Shown: in pieces, positions 24,448 through 33,896 of the stretch
Numbering within the stretch: the stretch's first letter is position 1
Layout of the letters: every line of letters begins with the position of its first letter
Assembly: GCF_029846715.1 (NCBI RefSeq)
Contig: NZ_JARVWW010000005.1
Coordinates: 247,881-311,880 of the forward strand
Reading direction: 5' to 3'
DNA length: 64,000 bases
Source of the DNA: Bradyrhizobium nivariense
GTDB lineage: Bacteria > Pseudomonadota > Alphaproteobacteria > Rhizobiales > Xanthobacteraceae
Made by a program: the position numbers and the translations under genes
Notes under the pieces: model-generated
Told to the model about the DNA's origin: nothing
Seen by the model: the letters and a program-made list of their open reading frames with translations, nothing else
Database searches by the model: none

Positions 24448-26213
24448 GCCGCCACTCCGAGATAGGCCTTGATCACTTCGGGATTGGTCTTGATCGTGGC
24501 GGGCGTTCCTTCCGCGATCTTGGTACCGAAATCGAGCACCACGATGCGGTCGGCGAGGTTCATCACGAAGCCCATGTCGTGCTCGACCAGCAGCACGCTC
24601 ATGCCGCCGTCGCGCAGCTCACGCAGCAGCGCGGCGAGCCGCTGCTTCTCCATGTGGCGCAGGCCGGCGGCCGGCTCGTCGAGCAGCAGCAGCATCGGAT
24701 CGACGCAGAGCGCACGGGCGATTTCGACGATGCGCTGCTGCCCGAGCGACAGCGATCCTGCGAGCTGATGCATCTGCTCGCCAAGGCCGACGCGTTCGAT
24801 CTGGCGGGCGGCTTCGGCGAGCAGCTTTGCCTCGTCGGCGCGGTCCAGCCGCAGCATCGAGGAGATCGGCCCGGAATGGCCGCGCAGATGGGCGCCGATC
24901 GCGACGTTCTCCAGCACGGTCATATCAGGCACCAGCTTGACGTGCTGGAAGGTGCGGGAGATGCCGAGCTTGACGATCTCCTGCGGCGGCGCCTTGTCGA
25001 CCTTGTTGCCGAGCACCGAGATCGAACCTGAGGTGGCCGACAGTACGCCGGTGATCAGGTTGAACGTGGTGCTCTTGCCGGCGCCGTTCGGGCCGATCAG
25101 CGCGACGATCTCGCGGGCCTGGACGTCGAAGGAGACGTTGTTCACCGCGACCACGCCGCCAAATTGCTTTCGCGCCTTCTCGACCTGGAGCAGCACGCTG
25201 GATGGGCCGGGCGAGCGGGTGCGCTGCTCCAGTTTCAGCGAGGTGTCCGGCTTCTTGCCATTGGTGCGCTCGGGCAGGAACGACATCAGCCAGGGCCAGA
25301 CGCCGCCGGGTGCGAGCTGGAGCAGCGCCACCAGCATGATGCCGAACACGATGGTTTCAACCTGGCCGGAGCCCGGCAGGATCAGCGGCAGGTAACTCTG
25401 CAGCACTTCCTTCAGGACCACGACGAGCGCCGCGCCCAGGACGCCGCCCCAGACATAGCCGGCGCCGCCGACCACGGCGATGAAGAGATATTCGATGCCG
25501 GCCTGCGCGCCGAACGGGGTCGGGTTCACCGCGCGCTGAAGATGCGCGTAGAGCCAGCCGGAGAGGCCGGCGAGCACGGCGGCATGGATGAACACCAGCA
25601 TTTTTGCCCGCGGCGTGTGCACGCCGAACGCTTCGGCCGCGACATGGCCGCGCCGGAGCGCGCGGATGGCGCGGCCGGTGCGGGAGTCCAAGAGGTTCAT
25701 CGTGAGCAGCGCCGAGACGATCACGGCAACCCAGATCGCGTAGTAGATCGAGCCAGGCGAGAGCATTTTGAACGAGCCGATCGACAGCGGCGGGATCGCC
25801 GAGATGCCGTCGTTTCTCCCTAAAAATTCCAGCTTGCTGAAGAGATAGAACAGGCCGAGTCCCCAGGCGAGCGTGCCAAGCGGCAGATAGTGGCCGGAGA
25901 GACGGACCGTGACGAGGCCGAGCAGCACCGCCAGCAGGCCGCTGACCACCAGCGACAGCGGCAGCGTCAGCCAGGGCGACACGCCGTAGGCCGTCGACAG
26001 CACCGCGGTGGTGTAGGCGCCGAAGCCGACGAAAGCCGCCTGTCCAAACGAGGTCAGGCCGCCGACGCCGGTCAGCAGCACGAGGCCCATCGCGACGAGG
26101 GCGGTGAGGCCGATATTGTCGAGCAGCACGATCCAGAACGGGGGCATGCCCGGAACAAACGGGATCGCCGCCATGACAAGCGCGAAGATGAGGGTGGGGA
26201 GCCGGCTCTGCAT
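24444..26213 (-). CDS. LivM-LivG fusion: ABC permease with C-terminal ATP-binding domain
   Basis: A 589-residue fusion. Residues 1-310 are a LivM-type permease with eight to ten helices ([67 protein letters not shown]). A linker of about 30 residues leads to a LivG-type ATPase from about 340: Walker [10 protein letters not shown] (374-382), [16 protein letters not shown] signature, Walker [11 protein letters not shown] and LVEHDM switch. In the second Liv cluster of this window (35-38.6 kb) the same functions are separate genes. It lies between LivH (8 bases away) and LivF (4-base overlap), clearly one operon. Confidence 0.92.
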   Translation of the reverse strand: MQSRLPTLIFALVMAAIPFVPGMPPFWIVLLDNIGLTALVAMGLVLLTGVGGLTSFGQAAFVGFGAYTTAVLSTAYGVSPWLTLPLSLVVSGLLAVLLGLVTVRLSGHYLPLGTLAWGLGLFYLFSKLEFLGRNDGISAIPPLSIGSFKMLSPGSIYYAIWVAVIVSALLTMNLLDSRTGRAIRALRRGHVAAEAFGVHTPRAKMLVFIHAAVLAGLSGWLYAHLQRAVNPTPFGAQAGIEYLFIAVVGGAGYVWGGVLGAALVVVLKEVLQSYLPLILPGSGQVETIVFGIMLVALLQLAPGGVWPWLMSFLPERTNGKKPDTSLKLEQRTRSPGPSSVLLQVEKARKQFGGVVAVNNVSFDVQAREIVALIGPNGAGKSTTFNLITGVLSATSGSISVLGNKVDKAPPQEIVKLGISRTFQHVKLVPDMTVLENVAIGAHLRGHSGPISSMLRLDRADEAKLLAEAARQIERVGLGEQMHQLAGSLSLGQQRIVEIARALCVDPMLLLLDEPAAGLRHMEKQRLAALLRELRDGGMSVLLVEHDMGFVMNLADRIVVLDFGTKIAEGTPATIKTNPEVIKAYLGVAA

Positions 26214-26220
26214 CTTAGCG

Positions 26221-27261
26221 TCAGTCCTTCTCTTCCTCGACCGCGGGGGCCGCGAGCGAGCGCAGCAGCAGCACGGGGATCAAGAGCATGAAAACGATGA
26301 CCTCCTTGTAGTTGGAGGCATAGAAGGACGAGAACGCCTCGACGATGCCGACGAACAGCGCCGCGACGGCGGTGAGGGGGTAGCTGACAAGGCCGCCGAT
26401 GATCGCGGCGACAAAGCCTTTCAGGCCGATCAGGAAGCCCGAGTCGTAATAGAGCGTCGTGATCGGCACGATCATGATGCCCGACAGCGCGCCGATGACG
26501 GAGGCCAGCAGGAAGGCGATCTGCCCGGACAGCGTGGTGCGGATGCCGGAAAGCCGTGCGCCGAGCCGGTTCACGGCGGTCGCGCGCAGCGCCTTGCCGT
26601 AGAGTGTCAGCCCGAAGAACAGCCAGAGCCCGACGATGAAGGCGATGGTGATGCCATAGACCGTGATGCTCTGGCCGGTGAAGCGCAGCGCGCCGGCGGT
26701 AAAAGAGCCGGACAGCACGGCAGGTCCGCGCTGGCCCTCGGCGCCGAAGAACAAAAGGCCAAGTCCCTGCAGCGCGAGGTGGACGCCCACCGATGCGATC
26801 AGCAGCACCAGCACGGAGGTATGCGCCAGCGGCTGGAACGCGACGCGGTAGAGAAACAGGCCGATCATCGCCACGATCACCAGCGACAGCGCGATGCAGA
26901 CCGCAACCGGCGGCTTCTGGGCGGCGAAGTAGACGGTCAGCGCCAGCACGATGGCCGGCAGCACGATGTTGGTGAGGACGCTGCGCAGGACCAGGCGCCC
27001 GTGCAGCGCCTTGCGCGCCGCGAACAGGTCGAACGCGAAGGCGCCGATGCCCAGGGCGAGCGCGAGTTTTGCCGTACCCGGCATCTGGCCCGCGGCCAGC
27101 GACGCATAGGTCAGCGCGCCATAGGTGACGAATTCGCCTTGTGGGATGAGGATCACGCGGGTGACGGCGAACACCAGCACCAGCGCGAGGCCGAGCAGCG
27201 CATAGATCGCGCCATTGGTGATGCCGTCCTGCAGCAGGAACAGCATGATGGTGGTATTCAA
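26221..27261 (-). CDS. livH: Branched-chain-type ABC transporter permease (LivH)
   Basis: A 346-residue inner-membrane protein beginning MNTTIMLFLLQDGITNGAIYALLGLALVLVFAVTRVILIPQGEFVTYGALTYASL, the standard LivH N-terminus, with about nine helices and an ending APAVEEEKD. The TTG at 27261 is used; an ATG five codons later (27246) is possible. It is the first gene of the LivH, LivM-LivG, LivF operon, divergent from the MarR gene, and the 176-bp gap contains adjacent operator-like sites. So expression is probably held by that regulator until an effector appears. Confidence 0.9.
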   Translation of the reverse strand: MNTTIMLFLLQDGITNGAIYALLGLALVLVFAVTRVILIPQGEFVTYGALTYASLAAGQMPGTAKLALALGIGAFAFDLFAARKALHGRLVLRSVLTNIVLPAIVLALTVYFAAQKPPVAVCIALSLVIVAMIGLFLYRVAFQPLAHTSVLVLLIASVGVHLALQGLGLLFFGAEGQRGPAVLSGSFTAGALRFTGQSITVYGITIAFIVGLWLFFGLTLYGKALRATAVNRLGARLSGIRTTLSGQIAFLLASVIGALSGIMIVPITTLYYDSGFLIGLKGFVAAIIGGLVSYPLTAVAALFVGIVEAFSSFYASNYKEVIVFMLLIPVLLLRSLAAPAVEEEKD

Positions 27262-27346
27262 GACCGGACGCTCCCCCTCAAAGATTAAGAACCGGTCCCC
27301 CGATTGTGGTGGACGGTCCGCTCACAGCCATTGAAAAACGCTGACG

Positions 27347-27383
27347 ATATTTGATATGGTCCATAACAATTATCAAATATAAC
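27347..27383. promoter_or_regulatory. Operator cluster between LivH operon and MarR gene
   Basis: Two adjacent 15-bp motifs: GATATGGTCCATAAC (27353-27367, one mismatch to RTTAT-N5-ATAAY) and ATTATCAAATATAAC (27369-27383, full match), offset by 16 bp. The same stretch also contains a perfect 10-bp inverted repeat, ATATTTGATA (27347-27356) / TATCAAATAT (27371-27380). Placement between divergent genes indicates control of both. Confidence 0.65.
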
Positions 27384-27437
27384 ATCAAGGGTGGCGAACA
27401 ATCCTCCCGAACTTAACGGGATTGCGAGCATGAGGCG

Positions 27438-27959
27438 ATGACCGTTTCGAAGACCGCTGAAAAGTCAGCTGAAAAACCTGCGGAGGCGGCCAGGGGCCGC
27501 AAGGACGCGGCCGAAGGGCCTGGCGAAGCGCTCCAGCTCGGCGAGCTCTCGGAGCAGCTCGGCTATGTGCTGAAGCGGGCGCAGCTCAAGGTGTTCGAGA
27601 ACTTCCTGCGCTGCATGGCCTCGCTCCAGCTCACGCCGGCGCAGTTCTCCGTGCTGCTGCTGGTCGAGAAAAATCCGGGCCGTAACCAGACCGAGATCGC
27701 CTCCACCCTCGGCATCCTGCGCCCGAATTTCGTCGCGATGCTCGACAATCTCGAGAGCCGCGACCTCTGCGCGCGGATCCGCTCCACCAACGACCGCCGT
27801 TCGCACATCCTGGTGCTGACCGACAAGGGCAAGGCGGTGCTGGCCCGCGCCAAGAAGCTGGTCGCCACCAAGCACGAGGCCCGGCTGAACGAGCTGCTCG
27901 GGCAGTCCAACCGCGAAGCCCTGCTCGGAATGCTTTCGAAGATCGCCAACGAGTTTTGA
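27438..27959 (+). CDS. MarR-family transcriptional regulator (CouR-like)
   Basis: A 173-residue regulator. An Ala/Lys/Glu-rich N-terminal extension of about 35 residues precedes the MarR winged helix (ELSEQLGYVLKRAQLKVFENFLRCMASLQLTPAQFSVLLLVEKNPGRNQTEIASTLGILRPNFVAMLDNLESRDLCARIRSTNDRRSHILVLTDKGKAVL, spread over 36-140), including the wing DRRSHILVLT. It is divergent from the LivH operon. The motif in front of it also occurs before the crotonase/synthetase genes and pobA. In R. palustris the analogous CouR is a repressor released by p-coumaroyl-CoA, as I recall; the same logic is inferred here. Confidence 0.87.
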   Translation: MTVSKTAEKSAEKPAEAARGRKDAAEGPGEALQLGELSEQLGYVLKRAQLKVFENFLRCMASLQLTPAQFSVLLLVEKNPGRNQTEIASTLGILRPNFVAMLDNLESRDLCARIRSTNDRRSHILVLTDKGKAVLARAKKLVATKHEARLNELLGQSNREALLGMLSKIANEF

Positions 27960-27980
27960 AAGGCCGTGCTCTGGTCCGGC

Positions 27981-28148
27981 TGTCATCGTCCGGCTTGACC
28001 GGACGATCCAGTATTCCAGAGGCCGCGGTGGGATACGGATGGGCCGCAGCGTACTGGATTCCCCGCCTGCCGCCTACGCTAAAAGCTTCGGCGCCCCTGG
28101 ACCTCAACCTCGGCGAAGCCTTGGCGTAGCCGGGTCGCGGGGAATGAC
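27981..28148. repeat. Dispersed intergenic inverted repeat (family A)
   Basis: Begins TGTCATCGTCCGGCTTGACC and ends GTCGCGGGGAATGAC, with ATCCAGTATTCCAGAGGC and GCGTACTGGATTCCCCGCC inside; very similar to 21027-21194. It fills the gap between the convergent MarR and glycerate kinase genes. Confidence 0.65.
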
Positions 28149-28169
28149 ACCGTCATTGGAGCAGGGGCC

Positions 28170-29453
28170 TCAATCCACCAAAATCACCCGGATGTCGTTG
28201 ACGTTGGTCAGCGTCGGGCCCGGCAGCAGCAGGTCGCCCGTCGCCTCGAAGAACGTCGTCGCGTCGTTGTTGTCGAGATAGGCCTGCGGCTCGAGCCCCT
28301 GCGCCTGCATCTTCGCGAACGTCGCCGCGTCGATCAGCGCACCGGCGGGATCGGTGGGGTTGCCGGCGCCGCCGTCGGCGCCGTCGGTGTCGCCGGCGAG
28401 CGCGGAGATGTTGGGCGTGTCCTTCAACAGGCCGGCGAGCGCCAGCGCGTATTCCTGGTTCGGGCCGCCGCGCCCCTGGCCGCGCACGGTCACCGTGAGC
28501 TCGCCGCCGGAGAGGATGGCGACGCGCTTGCCCTGTGCGCGCGCCTGGAGCGCACGCTTGGCGTGATCGGCGGCGACGTCGCGCGCTTCTCCCTCGAGGT
28601 CGGCGCCGAGATCGATCGTCTCGTAACCGGCCTCGTGCGCGAGTTTCACCGCTGCGTCGAGCGATTGCTTTGGCCGCGCGATCAATTCGAAATGCGCGCG
28701 CGCAAAGGCGGCGTCGCCCGGCTTGCAGCTTTCGTTGGCGGGATTGTCGAGCGCGCGGCGCACCGCATCGTCGATGTCGAGCTTGTACTTGGCGACGATG
28801 GCGCGTGCATCCGCCAGCGTGGTCGGATCGGGCACGGTGGGGCCGGACGCAATCGCTGAGGGGTCGTCATGCGGCACGTCGGAGATCGCGAGCGTCACGA
28901 TCTCGGCGGCATTTTTGCCGGCGCGCGCCAGCCGCCCGCCCTTGATCCGCGACAGATGCTTGCGCACGATATTCATCTCGCCGATCGGCGCGCCGGAGCG
29001 CAGCAGCGCCTTGTTGACCGCCTGCTTCTGCGCGAAACTGATGCCGTCCACCGGTGCGATCCAGTTCGCCGAGCCGCCGCCGGTGAGCAGCACCAGGAGC
29101 AGGTCGTCGGGTCCGGCCTCGGCTGCGAGCGCGAGCGTGTCGGCCGCGCCCTTCAGGCCGGCTTCGTCAGGCACGGGATGACCGGCTTCGACCACGCGGA
29201 CGCGGCGCGTCGGCACGCCGTAGCCGTGGCGCGTGGTGGCGATGCCGACGATGCGCTCCGGTGCGAGCCCGAGCGTGCCGAGATAGTGCCGCTCGGCGGC
29301 GGCGGCCATCGCGGCCGCGCCCTTGCCGGCGGCGAGGCAGATCACGCGTCCCCTCGGAGCGGGCCGCAGGTGCGGCGCCAGCACCGTGCTGGGATGGGCG
29401 GCGGCAACGGCGGCGTCGTAGAGCGCGCGGAGCAGGGGGCGTCGGTCGGTCAT
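28170..29453 (-). CDS. Glycerate 2-kinase (GckA/TtuD, MOFRL family)
   Basis: A 427-residue kinase of the DUF4147/MOFRL type. The N-terminal domain has LAAGKGAAAMAAAAERHY and LVLLTGGGSANW; the C-terminal MOFRL domain has ILSGGELTVTVRGQGRGGPNQEYALALAG and AGDTDGADG. It phosphorylates D-glycerate with ATP in serine-cycle, glyoxylate or tartrate metabolism. The ATG at 29453 is used; the frame is open to 29492. It stands alone between a repeat and a binding-protein unit, so its pathway is not evident from context. Confidence 0.9.
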   Translation of the reverse strand: MTDRRPLLRALYDAAVAAAHPSTVLAPHLRPAPRGRVICLAAGKGAAAMAAAAERHYLGTLGLAPERIVGIATTRHGYGVPTRRVRVVEAGHPVPDEAGLKGAADTLALAAEAGPDDLLLVLLTGGGSANWIAPVDGISFAQKQAVNKALLRSGAPIGEMNIVRKHLSRIKGGRLARAGKNAAEIVTLAISDVPHDDPSAIASGPTVPDPTTLADARAIVAKYKLDIDDAVRRALDNPANESCKPGDAAFARAHFELIARPKQSLDAAVKLAHEAGYETIDLGADLEGEARDVAADHAKRALQARAQGKRVAILSGGELTVTVRGQGRGGPNQEYALALAGLLKDTPNISALAGDTDGADGGAGNPTDPAGALIDAATFAKMQAQGLEPQAYLDNNDATTFFEATGDLLLPGPTLTNVNDIRVILVD

Positions 29454-29591
29454 GACGAAAAGCCTTGAGCGGACAGAAGAGACTGGCGGCAAACGCGCCG
29501 CTCACCTGCCTACCGCATCATGCGCCAAAGCGTAAGCGGGCTTTACCATCATTCGATTGTGCAATCGCGTGATCATAATCGACGCGCAAGC

Positions 29592-29623
29592 AAAAACCCC
29601 CTGCGCGCGATCAGCGCAGGGGG
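29592..29623 (-). terminator. Rho-independent terminator after binding-protein gene 4
   Basis: Arms CCCCCTGCGC (29597-29606) and GCGCAGGGGG (29614-29623) pair perfectly with a 7-base loop. On the minus strand they are followed by TTTTTG, 28 bases after the stop at 29651. Confidence 0.85.
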
Positions 29624-29650
29624 TTTTCATCGTCGTGGATGTCAGCGCGG

Positions 29651-30880
29651 CTAGCCGCCGACGTCGGCGCTGATCACGTCGCCGAACAGCTCCCACTTGT
29701 CGCCCTTGAACTTCTCGAGCTGGAGCTGACTGATCGGCGCAAAGTCGGTCGGGGACGTGTTGATCTGCACACCCGGCAGCAGCACTTCGGTGCGGAAGTT
29801 CTTCAGGCTGGCGGCCTGCCTCATGACGTTCCCGCGCGTGAGATCGTCGCCGCACTGCTTCAGGATCTGGACCAGGGTCTGCGCCACGCCGTAACCGACG
29901 ATGGTGCCGTGATCGAGCTTGTCGCCGTCGGGAAAGTATTTGGTCATGAACGCGACGAAGTCTTTCATGCCGGGATCGCTGTTCCACTGCGAATCCGAAA
30001 TGTCCTTCAGATAGTCGGCGGAGATGATGTCCTGCGAGTTCTCGAAACCGGCGGGCTTGAGCACGCTGCCGACGGAGGCCGAAACGTTGTTGAGGAAGTG
30101 CAGCGGCTTCCAGCCGATCTCGGCATTCTTCTTGATCGCCTGCGCCGCGAATTTCGGCGTCGTGATGTTCATGAAGACATCGGCACCGGTGGATTTCAGC
30201 TTGACGATGTGGTTGTCGATGGTCGGCTCCGACGTCTCGTAGCTCTCTTCCATGACGATCATCGACGCGGCCTTGGTCCCCAGGCCGTCCTTCAGGCCCT
30301 TGAGATAGTCCTTGCCGTAATCGTCGTTCTGGAACAGCACGGCGATCTTGGCGTCAGGCTTGTTCTTCAGCAGCCACTTCGCATAGATCTGCGTCTCGCT
30401 CTGGTAGTTGGGCTGCCAGCCCATGGTCCAGGGGAAGTTCTGCGGATCGTTCCACTTGGTGGCGCCGGTCGCGACCAGGAGCTGCGGCACCTTTTTCGAG
30501 TTCATGTATTTGTGGATCGCCGTGTTCGGCGGCGTGCCGAGCGAGTTGAAGATGAACAGCACCTCGTCGCTCTCGACCAGCTTGCGCGCCTGCTCCACCG
30601 TCTTCGGCGGCGAATAGGCGTCGTCATAGGAAATGAAGTTGATCTTGCGGCCGTTGATGCCGCCCTCGTCGTTGATCTTCTTGAAATAAGCGGCTTCGGT
30701 CCGCCCGATGATGCCGTAGGCGGAGGCCGGTCCGCTGTAGGGCATGATGTTGCCGATCTTGATCTCGGTATCGGTCGCGCCGGTATCGTATTTCTTCTGT
30801 GCCGATGCAGTGGAGGCCGAGGCTGCAATGAGCGCAAGCGCCAGTGACGCGGCCGCAAATTTGCCGGTGACAGCGGGCAT
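29651..30880 (-). CDS. Liv-type ABC substrate-binding protein, tandem paralog 4
   Basis: A 409-residue binding protein. Signal peptide MPAVTGKFAAASLALALIAASASTASA, then QKKYDTGATDTEIKIGNIMPYSGPASAYG, shared almost verbatim with the three upstream paralogs. Cys in KQCGDDLTRGNVM and the conserved GATKWNDPQNFPWTMGWQPNYQSE are also common to the set. GGAGATAGGA precedes the ATG. It is the most distal of four tandem copies and has its own terminator. It probably supplies the LivMHFG permease at 35-38.6 kb with a related but distinct ligand (dicarboxylate, fatty or aromatic acid inferred). Confidence 0.9.
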   Translation of the reverse strand: MPAVTGKFAAASLALALIAASASTASAQKKYDTGATDTEIKIGNIMPYSGPASAYGIIGRTEAAYFKKINDEGGINGRKINFISYDDAYSPPKTVEQARKLVESDEVLFIFNSLGTPPNTAIHKYMNSKKVPQLLVATGATKWNDPQNFPWTMGWQPNYQSETQIYAKWLLKNKPDAKIAVLFQNDDYGKDYLKGLKDGLGTKAASMIVMEESYETSEPTIDNHIVKLKSTGADVFMNITTPKFAAQAIKKNAEIGWKPLHFLNNVSASVGSVLKPAGFENSQDIISADYLKDISDSQWNSDPGMKDFVAFMTKYFPDGDKLDHGTIVGYGVAQTLVQILKQCGDDLTRGNVMRQAASLKNFRTEVLLPGVQINTSPTDFAPISQLQLEKFKGDKWELFGDVISADVGG

Positions 30881-30976
30881 TCCTATCTCCCTATTTTCTT
30901 GGTGTGTGTGCGTCATTCTTTTCCTGGGTTTCTTGGCGACGCGGCAGCAATTGAATACGATTTGCGTTGCAGCATC

Positions 30977-31010
30977 AAGAAAAAGCCCCTGCGACGACGT
31001 CGCAGGGGCT
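30977..31010 (-). terminator. Rho-independent terminator after binding-protein gene 3
   Basis: Perfect 12-bp stem, AGCCCCTGCGAC (30984-30995) with GTCGCAGGGGCT (30999-31010), and a 3-base loop. On the minus strand TTTTCTT follows. It lies 52 bases after the stop at 31062. Confidence 0.82.
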
Positions 31011-31061
31011 GCTTCTTTAGTAGTCACCTCTTTTGGTAGTCACCCTGGGGCTGTGCTGTCC

Positions 31062-32291
31062 TCAGCCGCTGACGTCACCGCTGAGGACGTCGCCGAACAG
31101 CTCCCAGCTTTCTCCCTTGAAGCGCATGAGCTGCAACTGGGACAGCGGAGCAAAGTCGGTGGGGCCCGTATTGGCCTTGATGCCCGGCAAGAGGCCGGCA
31201 GGTTCGAAGTCCTTGATGCTGGCCGCCTGCTTCATGACGTTCGCACGCGTCAGATCGTCACCGCACGCCTTGAGCACGTGCACAAGGCCCTGGGCGACGA
31301 TGTAACCGTACATCACCGCCGAATCCGCGCGGTTGGCTTCGGGATAGTATTTGTCGAGGAACTCATTCCAGGCCTTCATCGCCGGATCGTCCTTCCACTG
31401 CGGATCGGTCGGATCCTTGTAGTAGTTCGAGGAGACGATGCCCTGCGAGGCCTCGAAGCCGGCCGGCTTCATCACGCTGCCGATCGAAACCGAGACGTTG
31501 TTGAGAAAGTGCATCGGATGCCAGCCGATCTCGGCGTTCTTCTTGATCGCCTGGGCGGCGAATTTTGGCGTGGTGATGTTGAAGAAGACATCGGCGCCGG
31601 TTGCCTTCAGCGTCACGATGTGGGAGTCGATGGTTGGCTCGGACGTCTCGTAGCTCTCTTCGGCGACGATCATCGAAACCGCCTTGGCGCCAAGTCCCTC
31701 CTTCATGCCCTTCAGGTAGTCTTTGCCGTAATCGTCGTTCTGATAGAGGATGGCAATCTTGGCGTTCGGCTTGTTCTGCAGGATATACTTGGCGTAGATG
31801 CGTGCCTCGCTCTGGTAGTTGGGCTGCCAACCTATGGTCCAGGGGAAGTTCTGCGAATCGTTCCACTTGGTGGCGCCGGTAGCGACGAACAGCTGCGGCA
31901 CCTTCTTCGAGTTCATGTATTTCTGGATCGCGGAATTCGACGGCGTGCCCAGCGACTGGAAGATCAGGAGCACTTCGTCGCTTTCGACGAGTTTGCGCGC
32001 CTGCTCAACCGTCTTCGGCGGCGAGTAGGCATCGTCGTAGCTGATGAAGTTGATCTTGCGGCCGTTGATGCCGCCTTCCGCATTGATCTTCCTGAAGTAG
32101 GCTTCCTCGGTCTTGCCAATCACGCCATAGGCCGAAGCGGGGCCGCTATAGGGCATGATATTGCCGATCTTGATCTCGGTGTCGGACGCGCCGGTGTCGT
32201 ATTTCTTTTGCGCTGACGCCGCGGTGGAAAAGGCAACAGCCAGCGCGAGGGCGGCCGCAAGGGCCCCCAGCCGCACATGCATTGCAGGCAT
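31062..32291 (-). CDS. Liv-type ABC substrate-binding protein, tandem paralog 3
   Basis: A 409-residue binding protein: signal peptide MPAMHVRLGALAAALALAVAFSTAASA, then QKKYDTGASDTEIKIGNIMPYSGPASAYGVIGKTEEAYF. Conserved blocks GRKINFISYDDAYSPPKTVEQARKLVESDEVL, GATKWNDSQNFPWTIGWQPNYQSE and CGDDLTRANVMKQAASIKDFEP align without gaps with the neighbours. Differences cluster in the middle lobes (DPTDPQWKDDPAMKAWNEFLDKYYPEANRADSAVMYGY), suggesting ligand divergence. GGGAGA lies before the ATG, and it has its own terminator, so it may be transcribed separately. Confidence 0.9.
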   Translation of the reverse strand: MPAMHVRLGALAAALALAVAFSTAASAQKKYDTGASDTEIKIGNIMPYSGPASAYGVIGKTEEAYFRKINAEGGINGRKINFISYDDAYSPPKTVEQARKLVESDEVLLIFQSLGTPSNSAIQKYMNSKKVPQLFVATGATKWNDSQNFPWTIGWQPNYQSEARIYAKYILQNKPNAKIAILYQNDDYGKDYLKGMKEGLGAKAVSMIVAEESYETSEPTIDSHIVTLKATGADVFFNITTPKFAAQAIKKNAEIGWHPMHFLNNVSVSIGSVMKPAGFEASQGIVSSNYYKDPTDPQWKDDPAMKAWNEFLDKYYPEANRADSAVMYGYIVAQGLVHVLKACGDDLTRANVMKQAASIKDFEPAGLLPGIKANTGPTDFAPLSQLQLMRFKGESWELFGDVLSGDVSG

Positions 32292-32394
32292 CTTGATCTC
32301 CCTTGGTCCGTTTCAATGTGTCGTTTTTTTTGATTGGGAGCGCACGTTCGCGTCGCTCCTGCACACATTGAATACCCTTCCCGTCCGGCCAGCA

Positions 32395-32428
32395 AGAAAA
32401 ACGCCTCCGCGAATGTCGCAGCCGGCGC
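32395..32428 (-). terminator. Probable imperfect terminator after binding-protein gene 2
   Basis: On the minus strand an interrupted stem (GCGA-cat-TCGC core, an internal loop, then CGCC/GGCG) is followed by TTTTTCTT. It lies about 120 bases after the stop at 32551. Weaker than the other three terminators of the series. Confidence 0.45.
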
Positions 32429-32550
32429 AATTTGATCGATGCGGAGCGGAATCTTCCGGCTAGTGAGATTCAGTCCCTCGCGTCATTGCTTCGATCATGA
32501 GTTGCGCTGCTATTTCAGCCTGACCTCAAATTGCGCTCTGCCCAAAGAGC

Positions 32551-33777
32551 TCAATGGCCGAGCTCGCTCGAGATGATGTCCCCGAACAGCTCCCATTTCC
32601 GGCCCTTGAACCGCATCATCTGGAGCTGCTCGATCGGGGCGAAATTATCGGCTGCGGTGTTGATCTTGATGCCGGGCAACAATGTGTCGGGTTCGAAATC
32701 CTTCAGGCTGGCGGCCTGCTTCATGACGTTCTCACGGGTGAGGTCGTCGCCGCACATTTGCAGTACCTTCACCATGGTCTGGGCCGCCGCATAGCCGAAC
32801 ACCACGCCGGCATCGAGCTTGTTGGCCTTGGGATCGTATTGCGCGAGGAAGGTATAGAACCGCTTCATGCCGTCATCGGCGTTCCATTGCGGGTCGGAGC
32901 CATCCTTGGTGTAGCTCGCCGACAGGATGCCTTGCGAGATTTCGAGCCCTGCCGGCTCGAGCACGCCGCCGACCGAGGCCGAGACGTTGGAGATGATGTG
33001 GACCGGATGCCAGTTGATCTCGGCCGCCTTCTTGATCGCCTGGGCAGCAAATTTTGGCGTGGTGATGCTGATGAGGATGTCGGCGCCTGAAGCCCTCAGC
33101 TTCACGACGTGCTCGTCGATTGCCGGCTCCGAAGTGTCGTAGCCATCTTCCAGCACGATCATCGAGGCCTCGGGCCCGAGGCCGTCCTTCAGCCCCTTCA
33201 GATAGTCCTTCCCGAAATCGTCGTTCTGGTAGAGCACGCCGATCTTGCCGTCCGGCTTCTCCTTCATGATGTACTTGGCGTAGATGCGCGCCTCGCTCGC
33301 GTAGCTCGGCTGCCAGCCCATGGTCCAGGGATATTGCTTCGGATCGTTCCACTTCGAAGCACCGCTCGCCACGAACAATTGCGGCACCTTCTTCTCGTTC
33401 ATGTATTTGCGGATGGCGCCGTTGGTGGAGGTGCCGAGCGAGCCGAAGATCAGCAGCACCCCGTCGCTCTCGACCAGCTTGCGGGCCTGCTCCACCGTCT
33501 TCGGCGGCGAATAGCCGTCGTCGTAGGAGATGAACGTGATCTTGCGGCCGCCGATGCCGCCCTCGGCATTGATCTTGTTGAAATAGGCTTCCTCGGCCTT
33601 GCCGATCGCGGCATAGGCGGAAGCCGGGCCGCTATAGGGCATGATGTTGCCGATCTTGATCTCGGTATCGGAAGCGCCGCTGTCGTATTTCTTCTGCGCC
33701 AGCGCCGGGCCGCTCATCGCAGTGCACAACACGAATGCGGCCAAAGGGGCCGCAACCTGAAATCGAACGGCAGTCAT
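32551..33777 (-). CDS. Liv-type ABC substrate-binding protein, tandem paralog 2
   Basis: A 408-residue binding protein with signal peptide MTAVRFQVAAPLAAFVLCTAMSGPALA and the shared QKKYDSGASDTEIKIGNIMPYSGPASAYAAIGKAEEAYF opening. It is the most divergent of the four: GKITF for GKINF, GASKWNDPKQYPWTMGWQPSYASE, an acidic LEDGYDTSEPAIDEHVV stretch, and SSELGH at the end. It should be exported to the periplasm and deliver ligand to the nearby LivMHFG permease. It is downstream of paralog 1, separated by a strong terminator, so it needs its own promoter or readthrough. Confidence 0.9.
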   Translation of the reverse strand: MTAVRFQVAAPLAAFVLCTAMSGPALAQKKYDSGASDTEIKIGNIMPYSGPASAYAAIGKAEEAYFNKINAEGGIGGRKITFISYDDGYSPPKTVEQARKLVESDGVLLIFGSLGTSTNGAIRKYMNEKKVPQLFVASGASKWNDPKQYPWTMGWQPSYASEARIYAKYIMKEKPDGKIGVLYQNDDFGKDYLKGLKDGLGPEASMIVLEDGYDTSEPAIDEHVVKLRASGADILISITTPKFAAQAIKKAAEINWHPVHIISNVSASVGGVLEPAGLEISQGILSASYTKDGSDPQWNADDGMKRFYTFLAQYDPKANKLDAGVVFGYAAAQTMVKVLQMCGDDLTRENVMKQAASLKDFEPDTLLPGIKINTAADNFAPIEQLQMMRFKGRKWELFGDIISSELGH

Positions 33778-33834
33778 CTTTCTCCCACCCCGGGCTGGAT
33801 CGGCGCCGCATTGAACAAGATTGACGCCTCACGT

Positions 33835-33868
33835 CAACAAAAAGCCCCCGCGATCGCTCGCGGGGGCT
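33835..33868 (-). terminator. Rho-independent terminator after binding-protein gene 1
   Basis: Perfect 11-bp stem AGCCCCCGCGA (33843-33853) with TCGCGGGGGCT (33858-33868) and a 4-base loop. On the minus strand TTTTTGTTG follows. It lies about 28 bases after the stop at 33897. Confidence 0.85.
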
Positions 33869-33896
33869 CGTTGGCCGGGACTATCGCGTCAGCGCA

